From WM-3-3 sp041660045 (GTDB taxonomy: Bacteria; Pseudomonadota; Gammaproteobacteria; Methylococcales; Methylomonadaceae): DNA of 64,000 nt. Below, piece after piece: positions 26,435-35,766 of the stretch; position 1 is the first letter of the stretch; each line of letters opens with the position of its first letter. The stretch is from NCBI GenBank assembly GCA_041660045.1, contig JBAZXA010000013.1, positions 1-64,000 on the forward strand. Reading direction: 5' to 3'. A program made the position numbers and the translations under genes. The notes below the pieces were generated by a model that ran no database searches, was not told the DNA's origin, and was given only the letters and a program-made list of their open reading frames with translations.

Positions 26435-27712
26435 CTACAAGCTAAAAATAAGTTGCCCACCTTGAAAGGTATGGGTAACCCGGCCTTTAAAAATTTTGCC
26501 CCAATATGGCGTATTGATACCTTGGCTTTTCCAAGTATCCGTACCAACCTGCCAAACCAACTCCGGATCAAAAATACAGATATCAGCGGCTAAGCCTGGT
26601 GTTAATGCACCGCTAGCTAAACCTAATACAGACGCTGGTTTTTGGGTTAATGCCGCGATACCTTGATCTAAATTTATAGCGTTTTTCGCAACCAGTGCCA
26701 GCATCAATGGCAACAAGGTTTCCAGCGCTGACATGCCTGCCTCCGTTTCAGGAAAAGCACCTAGCTTGGCATCCAAATCATGGGGTTGATGGTCGGAACA
26801 AATACAATCTAAAGTGCCATTTTCCAAGCCTTGCCTGAGATATTGTTTATCTTCCTCGGTGCGCAATGGCGGCAATACGTGATAGGCGCTATCAAAAGGC
26901 TTAATATCATTTTCAGTTAAATGCAACTGATGGATAGCTACATCAGCAGTAATATTAAGGCCATATTTTTTCGCTTGATAAATCCTAATCACCGAGCGCT
27001 TGCCACTAATCTGGCCAAAATGGACGTGGCATCCGGTTAATTCTGCCAATTCTAAACAATGTGCCAGCGCTATTGTTTCTGCGGCTTCAGGCACACTGGG
27101 CAAACCGTAACGGGTAGCAAACGCACCTTCATGCACGCAACCTTGGCTGCCTAGCCAATAATCATTCGGCCTAATCATCACTGTTAAGTCATGGCTAGCG
27201 GCATATTCCATGGCACGCCTTAACACCAATAGGTTTGGCATAGCCCGATTACCGGTACCCACCGCTAAGCAGCCCGCTTGCTTAAGCGACAACATGGCAC
27301 TTAACTCCGTACCTTCCAGCTTCTGGGTTAGGGCCGCGATGGGATAAACTTGGGTATAACCTACTTTTTCCGCTAAGTCTTTGATAAATTCAACCACCGC
27401 TGGCGTATCTACCACCGGTATAGTATCCGGTTGCAAACACAGCGATGTCACACCAGCACTAGCCGCCGCAAGGGTTTCGCTGGCAAAAGTAGCTTTTCGG
27501 TTTTGTCCTGGTTCGCGCAAACGCGTACTTAAATCAATAAAACCAGGGCAGATAATTTTATTTTGCGCATCAATGACGGTATCTGGCGTAAAACCATCTG
27601 GTTTATTAAAAATAGCGGCAACTTTACCATCGGCTAGATAAACTGAGCCTTCACGGTTAATATGATTGGCTGGGTCGATAATACGCCCATCGTCGATTTG
27701 AATAAACCTCAC
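26435..27712 (-). CDS. pyrX: Inactive dihydroorotase homologue PyrX (ATCase-associated)
   Basis: This protein of 425 residues has the dihydroorotase fold, but the metal-binding His-x-His after GFIDL is replaced by Ser62-Thr63-Arg64 before LREPG. The catalytic-loop Asp in CSDHQPHD is kept. In Pseudomonas such a PyrC-like protein (PyrX) lacks enzyme activity and is needed to assemble a dodecameric aspartate carbamoyltransferase with PyrB. The gene overlaps pyrB by 4 bp, which supports the structural role. An active dihydroorotase must be encoded elsewhere. Confidence 0.88.
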   Translation of the reverse strand: MRFIQIDDGRIIDPANHINREGSVYLADGKVAAIFNKPDGFTPDTVIDAQNKIICPGFIDLSTRLREPGQNRKATFASETLAAASAGVTSLCLQPDTIPVVDTPAVVEFIKDLAEKVGYTQVYPIAALTQKLEGTELSAMLSLKQAGCLAVGTGNRAMPNLLVLRRAMEYAASHDLTVMIRPNDYWLGSQGCVHEGAFATRYGLPSVPEAAETIALAHCLELAELTGCHVHFGQISGKRSVIRIYQAKKYGLNITADVAIHQLHLTENDIKPFDSAYHVLPPLRTEEDKQYLRQGLENGTLDCICSDHQPHDLDAKLGAFPETEAGMSALETLLPLMLALVAKNAINLDQGIAALTQKPASVLGLASGALTPGLAADICIFDPELVWQVGTDTWKSQGINTPYWGKIFKGRVTHTFQGGQLIFSL

Positions 27713-28674
27713 GCAGGCATACCTTGTTTCCTTAACACCATAGACATGATCGCCATACGCACGGCTACACCATTGCTCACTTGTTTTAAAATCACTGACT
27801 GTAAACCGTCAGCAACCTTGGAGTCGATTTCCACACCGCGGTTGATAGGGCCAGGATGCATAACGATAGCATCCGGCTTAGCGATTTTTAGTTTTTCTTC
27901 CGTCAAGCCAAAACACTTGAAATACTCACTTTCACTGGGCAATAAGGCTGAAGTCATGCGTTCTTTTTGCAAACGTAGCATGATGACCACATCAATATCC
28001 TGTAGGCCATCTGTCAGATTGTGCGAAACAGTCACACCCAATGTTTCCACTTCCGCGGGCAACAAGGTTTTCGGTGCAATAACCCTAACTTCGGCCACAC
28101 CTAAGATATTCAAGGCTTGGATTTGAGAACGGGCAACCCGGGAATGTAAAATATCTCCGATAATGGCGACCCGTAATTTAGCAAAATCTTTTTTAAATTG
28201 CCGAATCGTAAACATATCCAACATGGCTTGCGTAGGATGGGCATGCTGGCCATCACCGGCATTGATCACACTAATATGAGGTGCCGCATGTTGGGCAATA
28301 AAATGGGCCGCACCGCTGATAGCGTGCCGCACCACAAACATATCCACATACATGGCTTCAAGGTTGCGGATAGTATCCAACAAGCTTTCACCTTTGGCCG
28401 TAGCGGACGTGGCAATATTAATACTAAGGACATCGGCTGATAAACGGGTACCGGCCAATTCAAATGTGGTTTTGGTACGGGTGCTGTTTTCAAAAAATAA
28501 ATTGACGATGGTCTTACCACGCAACAACGGCACTTTTTTAACTTGATGCTCGGAAATTTCGGCAAATGATTCTGCCGTATCCAAAATTTCGTTTAATAAT
28601 GTCTGGCTTAAGCCTTCTATGGTTAAAAAATGCTTCAGTTTACCTTCTGAGTTCAGCTGTAAATTATCGCCCAT
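27709..28674 (-). CDS. pyrB: Aspartate carbamoyltransferase catalytic subunit
   Basis: PyrB (321 residues) condenses aspartate with carbamoyl phosphate in pyrimidine synthesis. The carbamoyl-phosphate loop FFENSTRTKTTFE, the HPTQAMLD motif and the aspartate-binding MHPGPINRGVE segment are intact. It is placed between pyrR (6 bp upstream) and pyrX (4-bp overlap). No pyrI regulatory gene is present, as expected for the PyrB-PyrX class of ATCase. Confidence 0.95.
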   Translation of the reverse strand: MGDNLQLNSEGKLKHFLTIEGLSQTLLNEILDTAESFAEISEHQVKKVPLLRGKTIVNLFFENSTRTKTTFELAGTRLSADVLSINIATSATAKGESLLDTIRNLEAMYVDMFVVRHAISGAAHFIAQHAAPHISVINAGDGQHAHPTQAMLDMFTIRQFKKDFAKLRVAIIGDILHSRVARSQIQALNILGVAEVRVIAPKTLLPAEVETLGVTVSHNLTDGLQDIDVVIMLRLQKERMTSALLPSESEYFKCFGLTEEKLKIAKPDAIVMHPGPINRGVEIDSKVADGLQSVILKQVSNGVAVRMAIMSMVLRKQGMPA

Positions 28675-28680
28675 TGTTGC

Positions 28681-29187
28681 TTAAGCTGCCGTATCCGTAG
28701 TCTGTAAATCAATCGCCAAGGGTTCTGGGCCAATTAGTTTTATGCGTTGACTGGGGTTTAAATTCATGCGGACGCCAATACAATCGGGACTTAAGGGGAT
28801 TTGCTTGCCATCCCGCTCTATCAACACCGCCAGTACCACTTGGTTGGGACGGCCATAATCAAAAATTTCATTCAGTGCCGCACGTATGGTCCGCCCTGTA
28901 TAAAAGACATCATCCACTAAAATAATATCACGGCCTTCAATATGCGACGGTAACTGGCTAGGCTTTACATTGGGATTAACCCCAATTTGGGAAAAATCAT
29001 CCCGATAAAACGAAATATCCAATAGGCCTAAGGGTTCAGTAAGCCCCAAACGTTTATGTAATTGTTCAGCAACCCAAACCCCACCAGTACGGATGCCGAT
29101 CATTAATGGGTTTGCTAACTTACGCTCAATAATAATGCGGTTAAGCTCAGCTTCCAAAACATCCAAGAGTTGGGCGATATTGATCAT
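28681..29187 (-). CDS. pyrR: PyrR bifunctional pyrimidine regulator / uracil phosphoribosyltransferase
   Basis: PyrR (168 residues) has the PRPP-binding motif ILVDDVFYTGRT and the GIRTGG segment. In Bacillus it binds pyr mRNA and causes attenuation; in Pseudomonas-type clusters it sits at the same place, ahead of pyrB. Here pyrR is only 6 bp from pyrB, leaving no room for an attenuator between them, so regulation by that route would have to act further upstream. Its start overlaps the ruvX stop by 4 bp. Confidence 0.93.
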   Translation of the reverse strand: MINIAQLLDVLEAELNRIIIERKLANPLMIGIRTGGVWVAEQLHKRLGLTEPLGLLDISFYRDDFSQIGVNPNVKPSQLPSHIEGRDIILVDDVFYTGRTIRAALNEIFDYGRPNQVVLAVLIERDGKQIPLSPDCIGVRMNLNPSQRIKLIGPEPLAIDLQTTDTAA

Positions 29188-29654
29188 AATGGTTTATTGT
29201 TTAAGCGATAATCATTCAACCACGTTTGCAAAATCAACTGTGCCGCCAATTGGTCTTGTACTTGCCAGAGCTTGCTAGCGCTAAGCTTTACTTCATCAAA
29301 TAGCATTTGTTTGGCTTCAAACGTTGATAAGGCTTCATCTTGTTGATAGACCGGCAAGCGGTAACGCCCTTCTAACTGCCGACAAAATTTTAACATACGG
29401 GGTGTAATCAGGTTATCAGAACCATCAGCTTGTCTGGAAACGCCCACCACTAAGCCACATGGCTGCCAATCTTCGATGAGCTTAGTAATCTTTTGCCAAG
29501 CCGGTACTTCGTTAATTGAACGTAAAGTTTCCAAGGGACTGGCAGTGGCAGTAGCGGTTTGTCCGACTGCGGTACCTATTTTTTTATTGCCAAAATCAAA
29601 ACCGAGATAGGTATCTGTTGCGATTAAGCGCTTGAGCGGATCGGCTTTAGCCAT
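29184..29654 (-). CDS. ruvX: YqgF/RuvX family nuclease (putative Holliday junction resolvase)
   Basis: This RNase-H-fold protein of 156 residues has GFDFGNKKIGTAVG with the first catalytic Asp, LVVGVSRQADGSDN, and the DEALSTFEA motif with the conserved Glu/Asp. YqgF proteins are proposed Holliday junction resolvases and take part in pre-16S rRNA processing in E. coli. It overlaps algH by 8 bp and pyrR by 4 bp. Confidence 0.9.
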   Translation of the reverse strand: MAKADPLKRLIATDTYLGFDFGNKKIGTAVGQTATATASPLETLRSINEVPAWQKITKLIEDWQPCGLVVGVSRQADGSDNLITPRMLKFCRQLEGRYRLPVYQQDEALSTFEAKQMLFDEVKLSASKLWQVQDQLAAQLILQTWLNDYRLNNKPL

Positions 29655-30210
29655 GTCCCGCCGGCATAGTTAATTGATTAATGTCTATGCCGATTTGACC
29701 GGCAGCTGCGTTCCAGCGCTGGGATACCGGCGTATCAAATAGCACTGAACTACCGAATGGGGTAGACAACCAGGCGTTATCAATCATTTCTTTTTCAAGT
29801 TGCCCACCACCCCAACCGGCATAACCCAAGGCCACCAAATATTGTTTGGGGCCTTCACCTGCAGCAATGGCTTCAAGCACATCACGGGAAGTGGTCAAGC
29901 TAATAGAATCCGACACCAACATGCTGGCATCCCATTTTCCGCCTGACGTATGCACCACAAACCCGCGTTCTTGCTGTACCGGGCCACCGGCAAATACGGG
30001 TACATCCGCAGCAGTTGGATAGCTTACCTTAACTTCCATCTGCTTGAATATCTCACCCAGTTTCATATCGGTTGGACGGTTAATCACAATGCCTAACGCA
30101 CCATCCTTATCATGCTGGCAAAGATAAGTCACGGTGTGAAAAAAATTAGGGTCGGCAAGACCTGGCATTGCAATAATAAATTGGTTATTTAGATAATTTT
30201 CTTTGTTCAT
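29647..30210 (-). CDS. YqgE/AlgH family protein (UPF0301)
   Basis: This 187-residue protein shows the family N-terminus LNNQFIIAMPGLADPNF, then LCQHDKDGALGIVINRP and GGPVQQERGFVVH. AlgH was named for effects on alginate in Pseudomonas, but the biochemical function is unknown. It lies in the conserved order gshB-tonB-algH-ruvX-pyrR-pyrB-pyrX. A 157-bp spacer separates it from tonB. Confidence 0.92.
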   Translation of the reverse strand: MNKENYLNNQFIIAMPGLADPNFFHTVTYLCQHDKDGALGIVINRPTDMKLGEIFKQMEVKVSYPTAADVPVFAGGPVQQERGFVVHTSGGKWDASMLVSDSISLTTSRDVLEAIAAGEGPKQYLVALGYAGWGGGQLEKEMIDNAWLSTPFGSSVLFDTPVSQRWNAAAGQIGIDINQLTMPAGHG

Positions 30211-30367
30211 GGCTTTAATTCTTAAACTATCGTTAATGACAACGCTGCAATTAAACTTTCATTCACTATCAATATAGTTGCTTAAATTTAAGTTAGCCAC
30301 GTTAAACCAGCTAATTTTTTTATTTTCCACATGCTGTACAACCAAAGCTTCTGCCTACACAGCGCAT

Positions 30368-31246
30368 TTACTGGGTGGTAATACCCGACTCATCAGAAAA
30401 CTTCCAAACCCGGGTAATTACCAAAACATCAAGTTCTTTCCTTAACTCATTGGGTAGTGGCGCAAAAGGTGCACTAATCCTAACAATATTTTTGGCCGCC
30501 TCATCTAAAGCCGGGTTGCCTGACGACCGATTAATACGAATGCTATAAATGCTACCGTCTGTTTTTATGCCCACATCCATGGTTAATGTCCCAGAAAAAT
30601 TTTTCTGCGCCGCGACCTTAGGATAATTAAGATTGCCTGTACGTTCCACCTTATTTTCCCAGTCTTGCATATATTGTGCAGCTAAAAATTGATGCGCGCT
30701 CACCGAATTGACAAATTTTACCCTCGTGTGCACAGCACTTTCTTGCCGCTGCCTAATTTCATTGCCCAACTCGGCAATTTGGCTACGCAATGCTTCTGCG
30801 GTAAGTTTTGGCCGCTCAATATGCTCACCTGTCTCAGCTTTTTGTTCTGCGACAACGGCTTTTTCCGCCACTTTTTGAGTCACTAACTTTTCCGCCGCTT
30901 TAGGTTTGCTAGCAACTTGTGACGGTTTATTTTTCGGTATCTGCGAGCCATTATCGCCCTGGCTGGCTAGCTTTTGTTGCGGCGGCTGCGGCTTTTTTAA
31001 TTCTGCTTCACCGGCACCAATTTGATTAGCTGGCGCTAAAAACTGGGCTTCTTTAGGTGGTTTTTTAGCAGGCGTTGAAACTAAGGTAATATCAATTGGG
31101 CGGTTTATTTTTTCAGGCTTGCTCTGCTCAAAATTCAAACCCAGTATCAAGCCGACATGCAATATCGCCGCAAAAAACAACGCCACCAGCAAAGAGTCTT
31201 TACTGGACAATGGTGGTAGTTGACCAAACTCTGGCTCTAATGCCAT
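30368..31246 (-). CDS. tonB: TonB-family energy transducer
   Basis: This protein (292 residues from the ATG at 31246) has one N-terminal membrane anchor (about 18-38), a Pro/Lys/Ala-rich periplasmic spacer (about 45-150) and a C-terminal TonB domain ending near FAPLPNELRKELDVLVITRVWKF. TonB spans the periplasm and passes proton-motive energy from ExbBD to outer membrane receptors. The ATG overlaps the gshB stop by one base (TGATG). exbB and exbD are not adjacent. Confidence 0.85.
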   Translation of the reverse strand: MALEPEFGQLPPLSSKDSLLVALFFAAILHVGLILGLNFEQSKPEKINRPIDITLVSTPAKKPPKEAQFLAPANQIGAGEAELKKPQPPQQKLASQGDNGSQIPKNKPSQVASKPKAAEKLVTQKVAEKAVVAEQKAETGEHIERPKLTAEALRSQIAELGNEIRQRQESAVHTRVKFVNSVSAHQFLAAQYMQDWENKVERTGNLNYPKVAAQKNFSGTLTMDVGIKTDGSIYSIRINRSSGNPALDEAAKNIVRISAPFAPLPNELRKELDVLVITRVWKFSDESGITTQ

Positions 31247-32193
31247 CACGCCAAACTATGTTCTATGTGATCCAACAATTGGGCACTAATGTTTAGCCCA
31301 AATTGACGGTCTAATTCTTGGACACATGTTGGGCTAGTCACATTAATTTCAGTTAATTTATCGCCAATCACATCTAAACCAACAAAAATTAGACCTTTTT
31401 CTCGCAATACTGGACCTACTTGACTGGCAATCCAACGGTCACTGTCAGATAATGGCCGCCCTTCCGCCCGACCACCTGCTGCCAAGTTACCCCGGCTTTC
31501 ACCTAAAGCGGGTATACGCGCCAAAGCAAAAGGGACGGGCTCGCCATTAACCATTAAAATTCGTTTATCACCCTCCTTAATCGCTGGCAGGTAGCTTTGC
31601 GCCATGACATATTGCGTTTTGTATTGGGTCATTATTTCCATGACCACACTTAAATTAGGGTCATTTTGGCGCAAATGGAATATCGAAGTACCCCCCATAC
31701 CATCCAAAGGCTTAAGTATAATTTCCCCATGCTCAGCCAGAAACTGCCTAATTCTGGCCGGTTCCCGGGTTACCAGGGTATCTGCGCAGCATTGTGGAAA
31801 CCACGCGGTAAACAGTTTTTCATTGGCATCGCGCAAAGATTGCGGCTTATTAATGACCTTAGCACCATTTACCTCAGCCCGTTCCAGAATATAAGTGGCA
31901 TAAATATATTCTTGATTGAACGGCGGATCTTTACGCATCAGAATAATATCCAACTCAGCCAAAGCCACATCCTGTTCGCCGTGGAACTGGAACCATTGCT
32001 GCTCATCCCGCTGCACAGTCAATAACCGCGTTTTGGCATAAGCCTGGCCATTGCTTAGAAACAAATCGTTTAACTCCATGTAATGGAGCTCCCAGCCTCT
32101 GGCATGGGCTTCAAGCAGCATGGCAAAACTGGTATCTTTTTTTATGTTGATCTGGCCTATGGAATCCATGACCATACCGAGCTTAATCGGCAT
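31246..32193 (-). CDS. gshB: Glutathione synthetase
   Basis: GshB (315 residues) joins gamma-glutamylcysteine and glycine with ATP. It shows the N-terminal KLGMVMDSI, the ATP-grasp segment ILKPLDGMGGTSIF, and the C-terminal DVIGDKLTEINVTSPT metal/ATP-binding motif. An AGAGGC ribosome site precedes the ATG. It is first in the large minus-strand cluster that ends at pyrX, divergent from rpmB. In methylotrophs glutathione also serves formaldehyde handling, but no such gene is linked here. Confidence 0.95.
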   Translation of the reverse strand: MPIKLGMVMDSIGQINIKKDTSFAMLLEAHARGWELHYMELNDLFLSNGQAYAKTRLLTVQRDEQQWFQFHGEQDVALAELDIILMRKDPPFNQEYIYATYILERAEVNGAKVINKPQSLRDANEKLFTAWFPQCCADTLVTREPARIRQFLAEHGEIILKPLDGMGGTSIFHLRQNDPNLSVVMEIMTQYKTQYVMAQSYLPAIKEGDKRILMVNGEPVPFALARIPALGESRGNLAAGGRAEGRPLSDSDRWIASQVGPVLREKGLIFVGLDVIGDKLTEINVTSPTCVQELDRQFGLNISAQLLDHIEHSLA

Positions 32194-32264
32194 ATTGCCT
32201 CTGTTAGTTAGGGGTTAAAATTAACCTCGGAAGGTTTTCTCAGATAACATTTTATAGATAGTCA

Positions 32265-32293
32265 TTTACCTTGAAAAGAATTTTTGGTATAAA
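32265..32293 (+). promoter_or_regulatory. Probable promoter of rpmB-rpmG
   Basis: A TATAAA -10 (32288-32293) lies 17 bp after a TTTACC -35 (32265-32270), with rpmB 42 bp downstream. The -35 matches the consensus at four of six positions. Confidence 0.5.
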
Positions 32294-32334
32294 GTGCGGC
32301 TAACTTTTAAATTAGGCACATATTGAGGTTTATC

Positions 32335-32568
32335 ATGTCCAGAGTATGTCAAGTAACAGGCAAACGCCCTATTACCGGTAACAACGTTTCACACGCTAAC
32401 AATAGAACTAAACGGCGTTTTACGCCAAACTTACATCACCATCGTTTTTGGGTAGAAAGCGAAAACCGCTGGGTACGTTTACGCATCTCAGCCAAGGGTA
32501 TGCGTATTATTGATAAAAAAGGTATCGATGTGGTTTTAGCAGAAATCCGTAGCCGCGGCGAAATATAA
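32335..32568 (+). CDS. rpmB: 50S ribosomal protein L28
   Basis: L28 (77 residues) begins SRVCQVTGKRPITGNNVSH and carries the basic NRTKRRFTPNL segment typical of the family. The ATG at 32335 has a GAGG ribosome site seven bases upstream; an upstream in-frame codon at 32323 would add an unfounded MRFI extension. It is followed after 25 bp by rpmG, the standard pairing. Confidence 0.96.
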   Translation: MSRVCQVTGKRPITGNNVSHANNRTKRRFTPNLHHHRFWVESENRWVRLRISAKGMRIIDKKGIDVVLAEIRSRGEI

Positions 32569-32593
32569 TTAATTTTTTTTAAGGAGTTTGCAA

Positions 32594-32749
32594 ATGCGCG
32601 ATAAAATTAAATTGGTATCTAGCGAAGGCACCGGCCATTTCTACACTACCACAAAAAACAAGAAAACCATGCCAGAAAAAATGGAAATCAAAAAATTTGA
32701 TCCCGTAGTCCGTAAGCACGTGATGTATAAAGAAGCAAAGATCAAATAA
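32594..32749 (+). CDS. rpmG: 50S ribosomal protein L33
   Basis: This short gene encodes 51 residues beginning MRDKIKLVSSEGTGHFYTTT and ending KEAKIK, the normal L33 sequence with the KFDPVVRKHV segment. It lacks the zinc-binding Cys residues, so it is the zinc-independent form. An AAGGAG ribosome site lies at 32581-32586. It is co-transcribed with rpmB. Confidence 0.95.
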   Translation: MRDKIKLVSSEGTGHFYTTTKNKKTMPEKMEIKKFDPVVRKHVMYKEAKIK

Positions 32750-32832
32750 CGCTTTGACCGTGCCTGTGTGCTTATTTGTGTGCCTGACTAACCCAAGCCA
32801 GGCCACGGTGTCTTCGTATTAACAGGCAATTC

Positions 32833-34218
32833 TTAGCCATTGCTTTTCAGTTGATTAATCAGCAGGGTTAATTTTTCAACTTGCGCCTGCAATAGTTTAC
32901 AGCGTTTATCCAGCCGGTCTTTTTCTTGCAGCAATTTTTTCGCCTGCCCCAAAACCTGTTGATTAAATCGGTTTAAGCGGTCATTTTCTGCCTTAAGAAA
33001 ACTCATTTGATCCTCGTAGTCCACCATTTGGCTGACACTCGGTGTGTTTTCCCCTGCAGCATCCTCAATGACAATTACACTGGCCTCATCCGCTATCGCT
33101 AAACCCGCTTCCAATCCCGATGCTTCAACAGCCTTGCTAGCTATGGCTATAAACGGCGTACCTTCCTCTATAGCGTCTAAACCACCTTTTAAAATAAAGG
33201 CTTTGAACTTATGCCTGAGCAATAGAAAAGCAGCGGCCTCACTCGCTTTGCCATTATTACAAACCACTATAACGGGCTTTTCACGGCTTAAGCTTTTAAC
33301 CTGCATCCTTAACGAGAAAAAAGGCACACTCACGCTGTGGTCCAGATGATGTTCTTGATATTCATCGGGCGAACGTACATCCATCAAAGTTGCCCCTTGT
33401 TTGACCATCGCCTGCACTTCCGCATAGGCCACAAAAGTTAACGAGGGTTCTTTGATCAATTCTATAAATTTGTCTTTGTGCAACCTAAGCAAGGTAACAT
33501 CGGTTAAAGCGGTGACCGAGACGTTTCTAGGCATGCCTGATAACAGAGCATCTTCACCAAAGGTGTCACCATAGCCTATCCGAGCCAAATTAATCACTTT
33601 AGCATTGGGCGTTGGTTTTCGGCTAATTAAGCATTGCCCACTTTTAATCAAGTAATAAAAGTCGCCGACCGCGCCTTGTTCAATTATCAGCGAACCCGGT
33701 AAAAAATTAACTTCGGCCAAAGTAAACAAAATCTTTTGTAAATTGGCCGGCGGCAAGCGCTGGAAAATTGGTGACCGCAACAATGTGGTCATCCAATCAC
33801 CTTTACCGCCGTCTTGTCCATCTTCATCTTCTTCAATGATCATGTAACTATTGTCCTCTTTATAGACTGAGGAAAGCAGGTTGTTAAGCAGTTCAGCCTG
33901 TACTCGCAAAAGCCTTACACTGCCATTGGCTATGGCATCAATTTTTCTGGGGATTTGATGGGCTAAGGCGAACTTGGCCGACTCACTTTCAGCCGTCACC
34001 ACGTCCACAACCAAGCCCCCAGATTGCAAAATAATTTCCCCGTACAACAAATAAAAAAGTTCAGTACCTTTATCACCTTTGCTAAATATCACGGAATCGT
34101 GAGTTTCCTCGACTTCAATTTGGGAACATAATTCCGTAAATTGGGTCATTGGTAGCCTAGTTAAGGGAATTAACTTATGGATGAGCTCGCCATCTTTAGA
34201 ATTAACTTCTACAGCCAT
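32833..34218 (-). CDS. Tandem cyclic-nucleotide-binding / rhodanese domain protein
   Basis: The 461-residue protein has a first, degenerate cNMP-binding-like domain (about 25-115), an acidic linker with EEDEDGQDGG, and a second cNMP-binding domain (about 150-255) with the phosphate cassette FGEDALLSGMPRN intact. A rhodanese domain follows (about 265-355, active-site Cys near 320 in VCNNGKAS), then a C-terminal coiled coil (about 400-455). No helix-turn-helix is visible, so it is not a Crp-type transcription factor. It may couple a nucleotide signal to sulfur transfer. A TTG just before the ATG at 34218 could be used instead. Confidence 0.8.
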   Translation of the reverse strand: MAVEVNSKDGELIHKLIPLTRLPMTQFTELCSQIEVEETHDSVIFSKGDKGTELFYLLYGEIILQSGGLVVDVVTAESESAKFALAHQIPRKIDAIANGSVRLLRVQAELLNNLLSSVYKEDNSYMIIEEDEDGQDGGKGDWMTTLLRSPIFQRLPPANLQKILFTLAEVNFLPGSLIIEQGAVGDFYYLIKSGQCLISRKPTPNAKVINLARIGYGDTFGEDALLSGMPRNVSVTALTDVTLLRLHKDKFIELIKEPSLTFVAYAEVQAMVKQGATLMDVRSPDEYQEHHLDHSVSVPFFSLRMQVKSLSREKPVIVVCNNGKASEAAAFLLLRHKFKAFILKGGLDAIEEGTPFIAIASKAVEASGLEAGLAIADEASVIVIEDAAGENTPSVSQMVDYEDQMSFLKAENDRLNRFNQQVLGQAKKLLQEKDRLDKRCKLLQAQVEKLTLLINQLKSNG

Positions 34219-34367
34219 CAATAAAATAGGGTTATAAATATACGTTAAACAATAAATTATCCAGCTAGTTTAATCGAAAATGACTAATTGAGGTCATAGG
34301 CTTGTATTAAACATTTTTAATCATATATTGTCTATCGCACGCGCTTAATCATTAGGAGCCTTAATCA

Positions 34368-35720
34368 ATGATCGTAAAACCAAAATCATCTTTAATTGTT
34401 GCTATTTTATTAGCTGCGCAGTTAGCCGGCTCGACGGCTGAGGCCACCCTGCCCACCTCCGCGGACGGCTTGGCCTTGCCCTCTTTAGCACCTATGCTTG
34501 AACGCAGCATGCCTGCAGTAGTTAATATTTCAACGTCTACCAATGTCCGTACGCAAGAAAACCCATTAATGCAAGACCCTGTTTTCCGGCATTTTTTTCA
34601 GGTGCCCAACCAGCCGCGCAGCCGCAACAGCCTGGGTTCCGGCGTGATTATTGACAGCAACCAAGGCTTAGTGCTTACCAATAACCATGTTATCGACAAA
34701 GCCGACAAAATCACAGTGACCTTGACGGATGGCCGGCAATTAAGCGCCGAATTGATTGGCACCGACCCTGAAGCCGATGTTGCCGTCATTCAAATCCCTG
34801 CCGAAAACTTAAGTGCCTTAAAAATTGCCGACTCTAGCCAGCTTAAAGTCGGTGATTTTGTTGTTGCCATCGGCAACCCCTTTGGCTTAGGCCAAACCGT
34901 TACCTCCGGCATAGTTAGTGCCTTAGGGCGCTCAGGATTAGGCATAGAAGGTTACGAAGATTTTATCCAAACCGATGCATCCATTAATCCCGGCAATTCA
35001 GGTGGTGCCTTAGTTAATTTACGCGGCGAACTAGTTGGTATGAATACCGCTATCTTAGCACCATCGGGTGGTAACGTCGGTATAGGCTTTGCGATACCCA
35101 CCAATATGATTATGGTGATAAAAGACTCATTACTAAAACATGGTGAGGTCAAGCGCGGATTACTCGGCGTAACAACGCAAGACTTGACCCCTGAATTGGT
35201 TAAAGCCTTTAATTTAGAGACTAAACACGGCGCCGCCATTAGCCGGATAGAAAGCAACTCATCTGCTGAACGCGCTGGCTTAGAACCAGGCGACATTATT
35301 GTCACTGTCAATGACAAAGCCGTTAAAAGTAGCCATGACATCCGTAACATGATTGGTTTAATGCAGATTGGCGACAAGGTTAATTTGGAGTACTATCGTG
35401 GTAGTGAAAAAAAGTCTGTCACGGTGACGATAGGCAAACCCCAAAAACCGGAACTTGCAGGAACCATACTGCATCCAGCCTTACAAGGTTCGGCTTTAGG
35501 TATAACCCAACGGAATCAGGTCGAAGGTGTCGTATTTGACAAAGTTGAGCCCGATTCCAATGCTTGGCGGGCAGGTTTACGCCCGGGCGATGTTATTGTT
35601 TCGGCTAACCGTTACCGGACCCATAATTTAGAAGAACTTAAGCGCGTTGTTAATCCTAACAGCGCCTTATTGATAAATATACAACGTGGACAAGAAGCTT
35701 TTTTCGTCGTCTTGCAATAA
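34368..35720 (+). CDS. Do-family periplasmic serine protease (DegP/DegQ/MucD type)
   Basis: This periplasmic protease-chaperone has 450 residues. A signal peptide (about 1-26) precedes a trypsin-like domain with the catalytic His in NNHVID (near 106), the Asp in DVAVIQ and the Ser in GNSGGA (near 211), followed by two PDZ domains (about 265-350 and 375-445). The Q-linker and length resemble DegQ/MucD more than DegP. It degrades or refolds damaged envelope proteins. A perfect AGGAG ribosome site precedes the ATG. No rseA/mucAB cluster is near. Confidence 0.92.
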   Translation: MIVKPKSSLIVAILLAAQLAGSTAEATLPTSADGLALPSLAPMLERSMPAVVNISTSTNVRTQENPLMQDPVFRHFFQVPNQPRSRNSLGSGVIIDSNQGLVLTNNHVIDKADKITVTLTDGRQLSAELIGTDPEADVAVIQIPAENLSALKIADSSQLKVGDFVVAIGNPFGLGQTVTSGIVSALGRSGLGIEGYEDFIQTDASINPGNSGGALVNLRGELVGMNTAILAPSGGNVGIGFAIPTNMIMVIKDSLLKHGEVKRGLLGVTTQDLTPELVKAFNLETKHGAAISRIESNSSAERAGLEPGDIIVTVNDKAVKSSHDIRNMIGLMQIGDKVNLEYYRGSEKKSVTVTIGKPQKPELAGTILHPALQGSALGITQRNQVEGVVFDKVEPDSNAWRAGLRPGDVIVSANRYRTHNLEELKRVVNPNSALLINIQRGQEAFFVVLQ

Positions 35721-35766
35721 CTTTACACACGATAAAAACTTGGCGTCCTCTTTAAATTAATGCCAT

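Noticed and set aside
27662..28126. 154-residue open frame on the plus strand across pyrX and pyrB
   Set aside because: It is antisense to two conserved overlapping genes and has no family resemblance.
32750..32832. Imperfect inverted repeat between rpmG and the cNMP-rhodanese gene as a terminator
   Set aside because: The arms contain a bulge and enclose a loop of more than 20 bases without a T tract; too weak to annotate.
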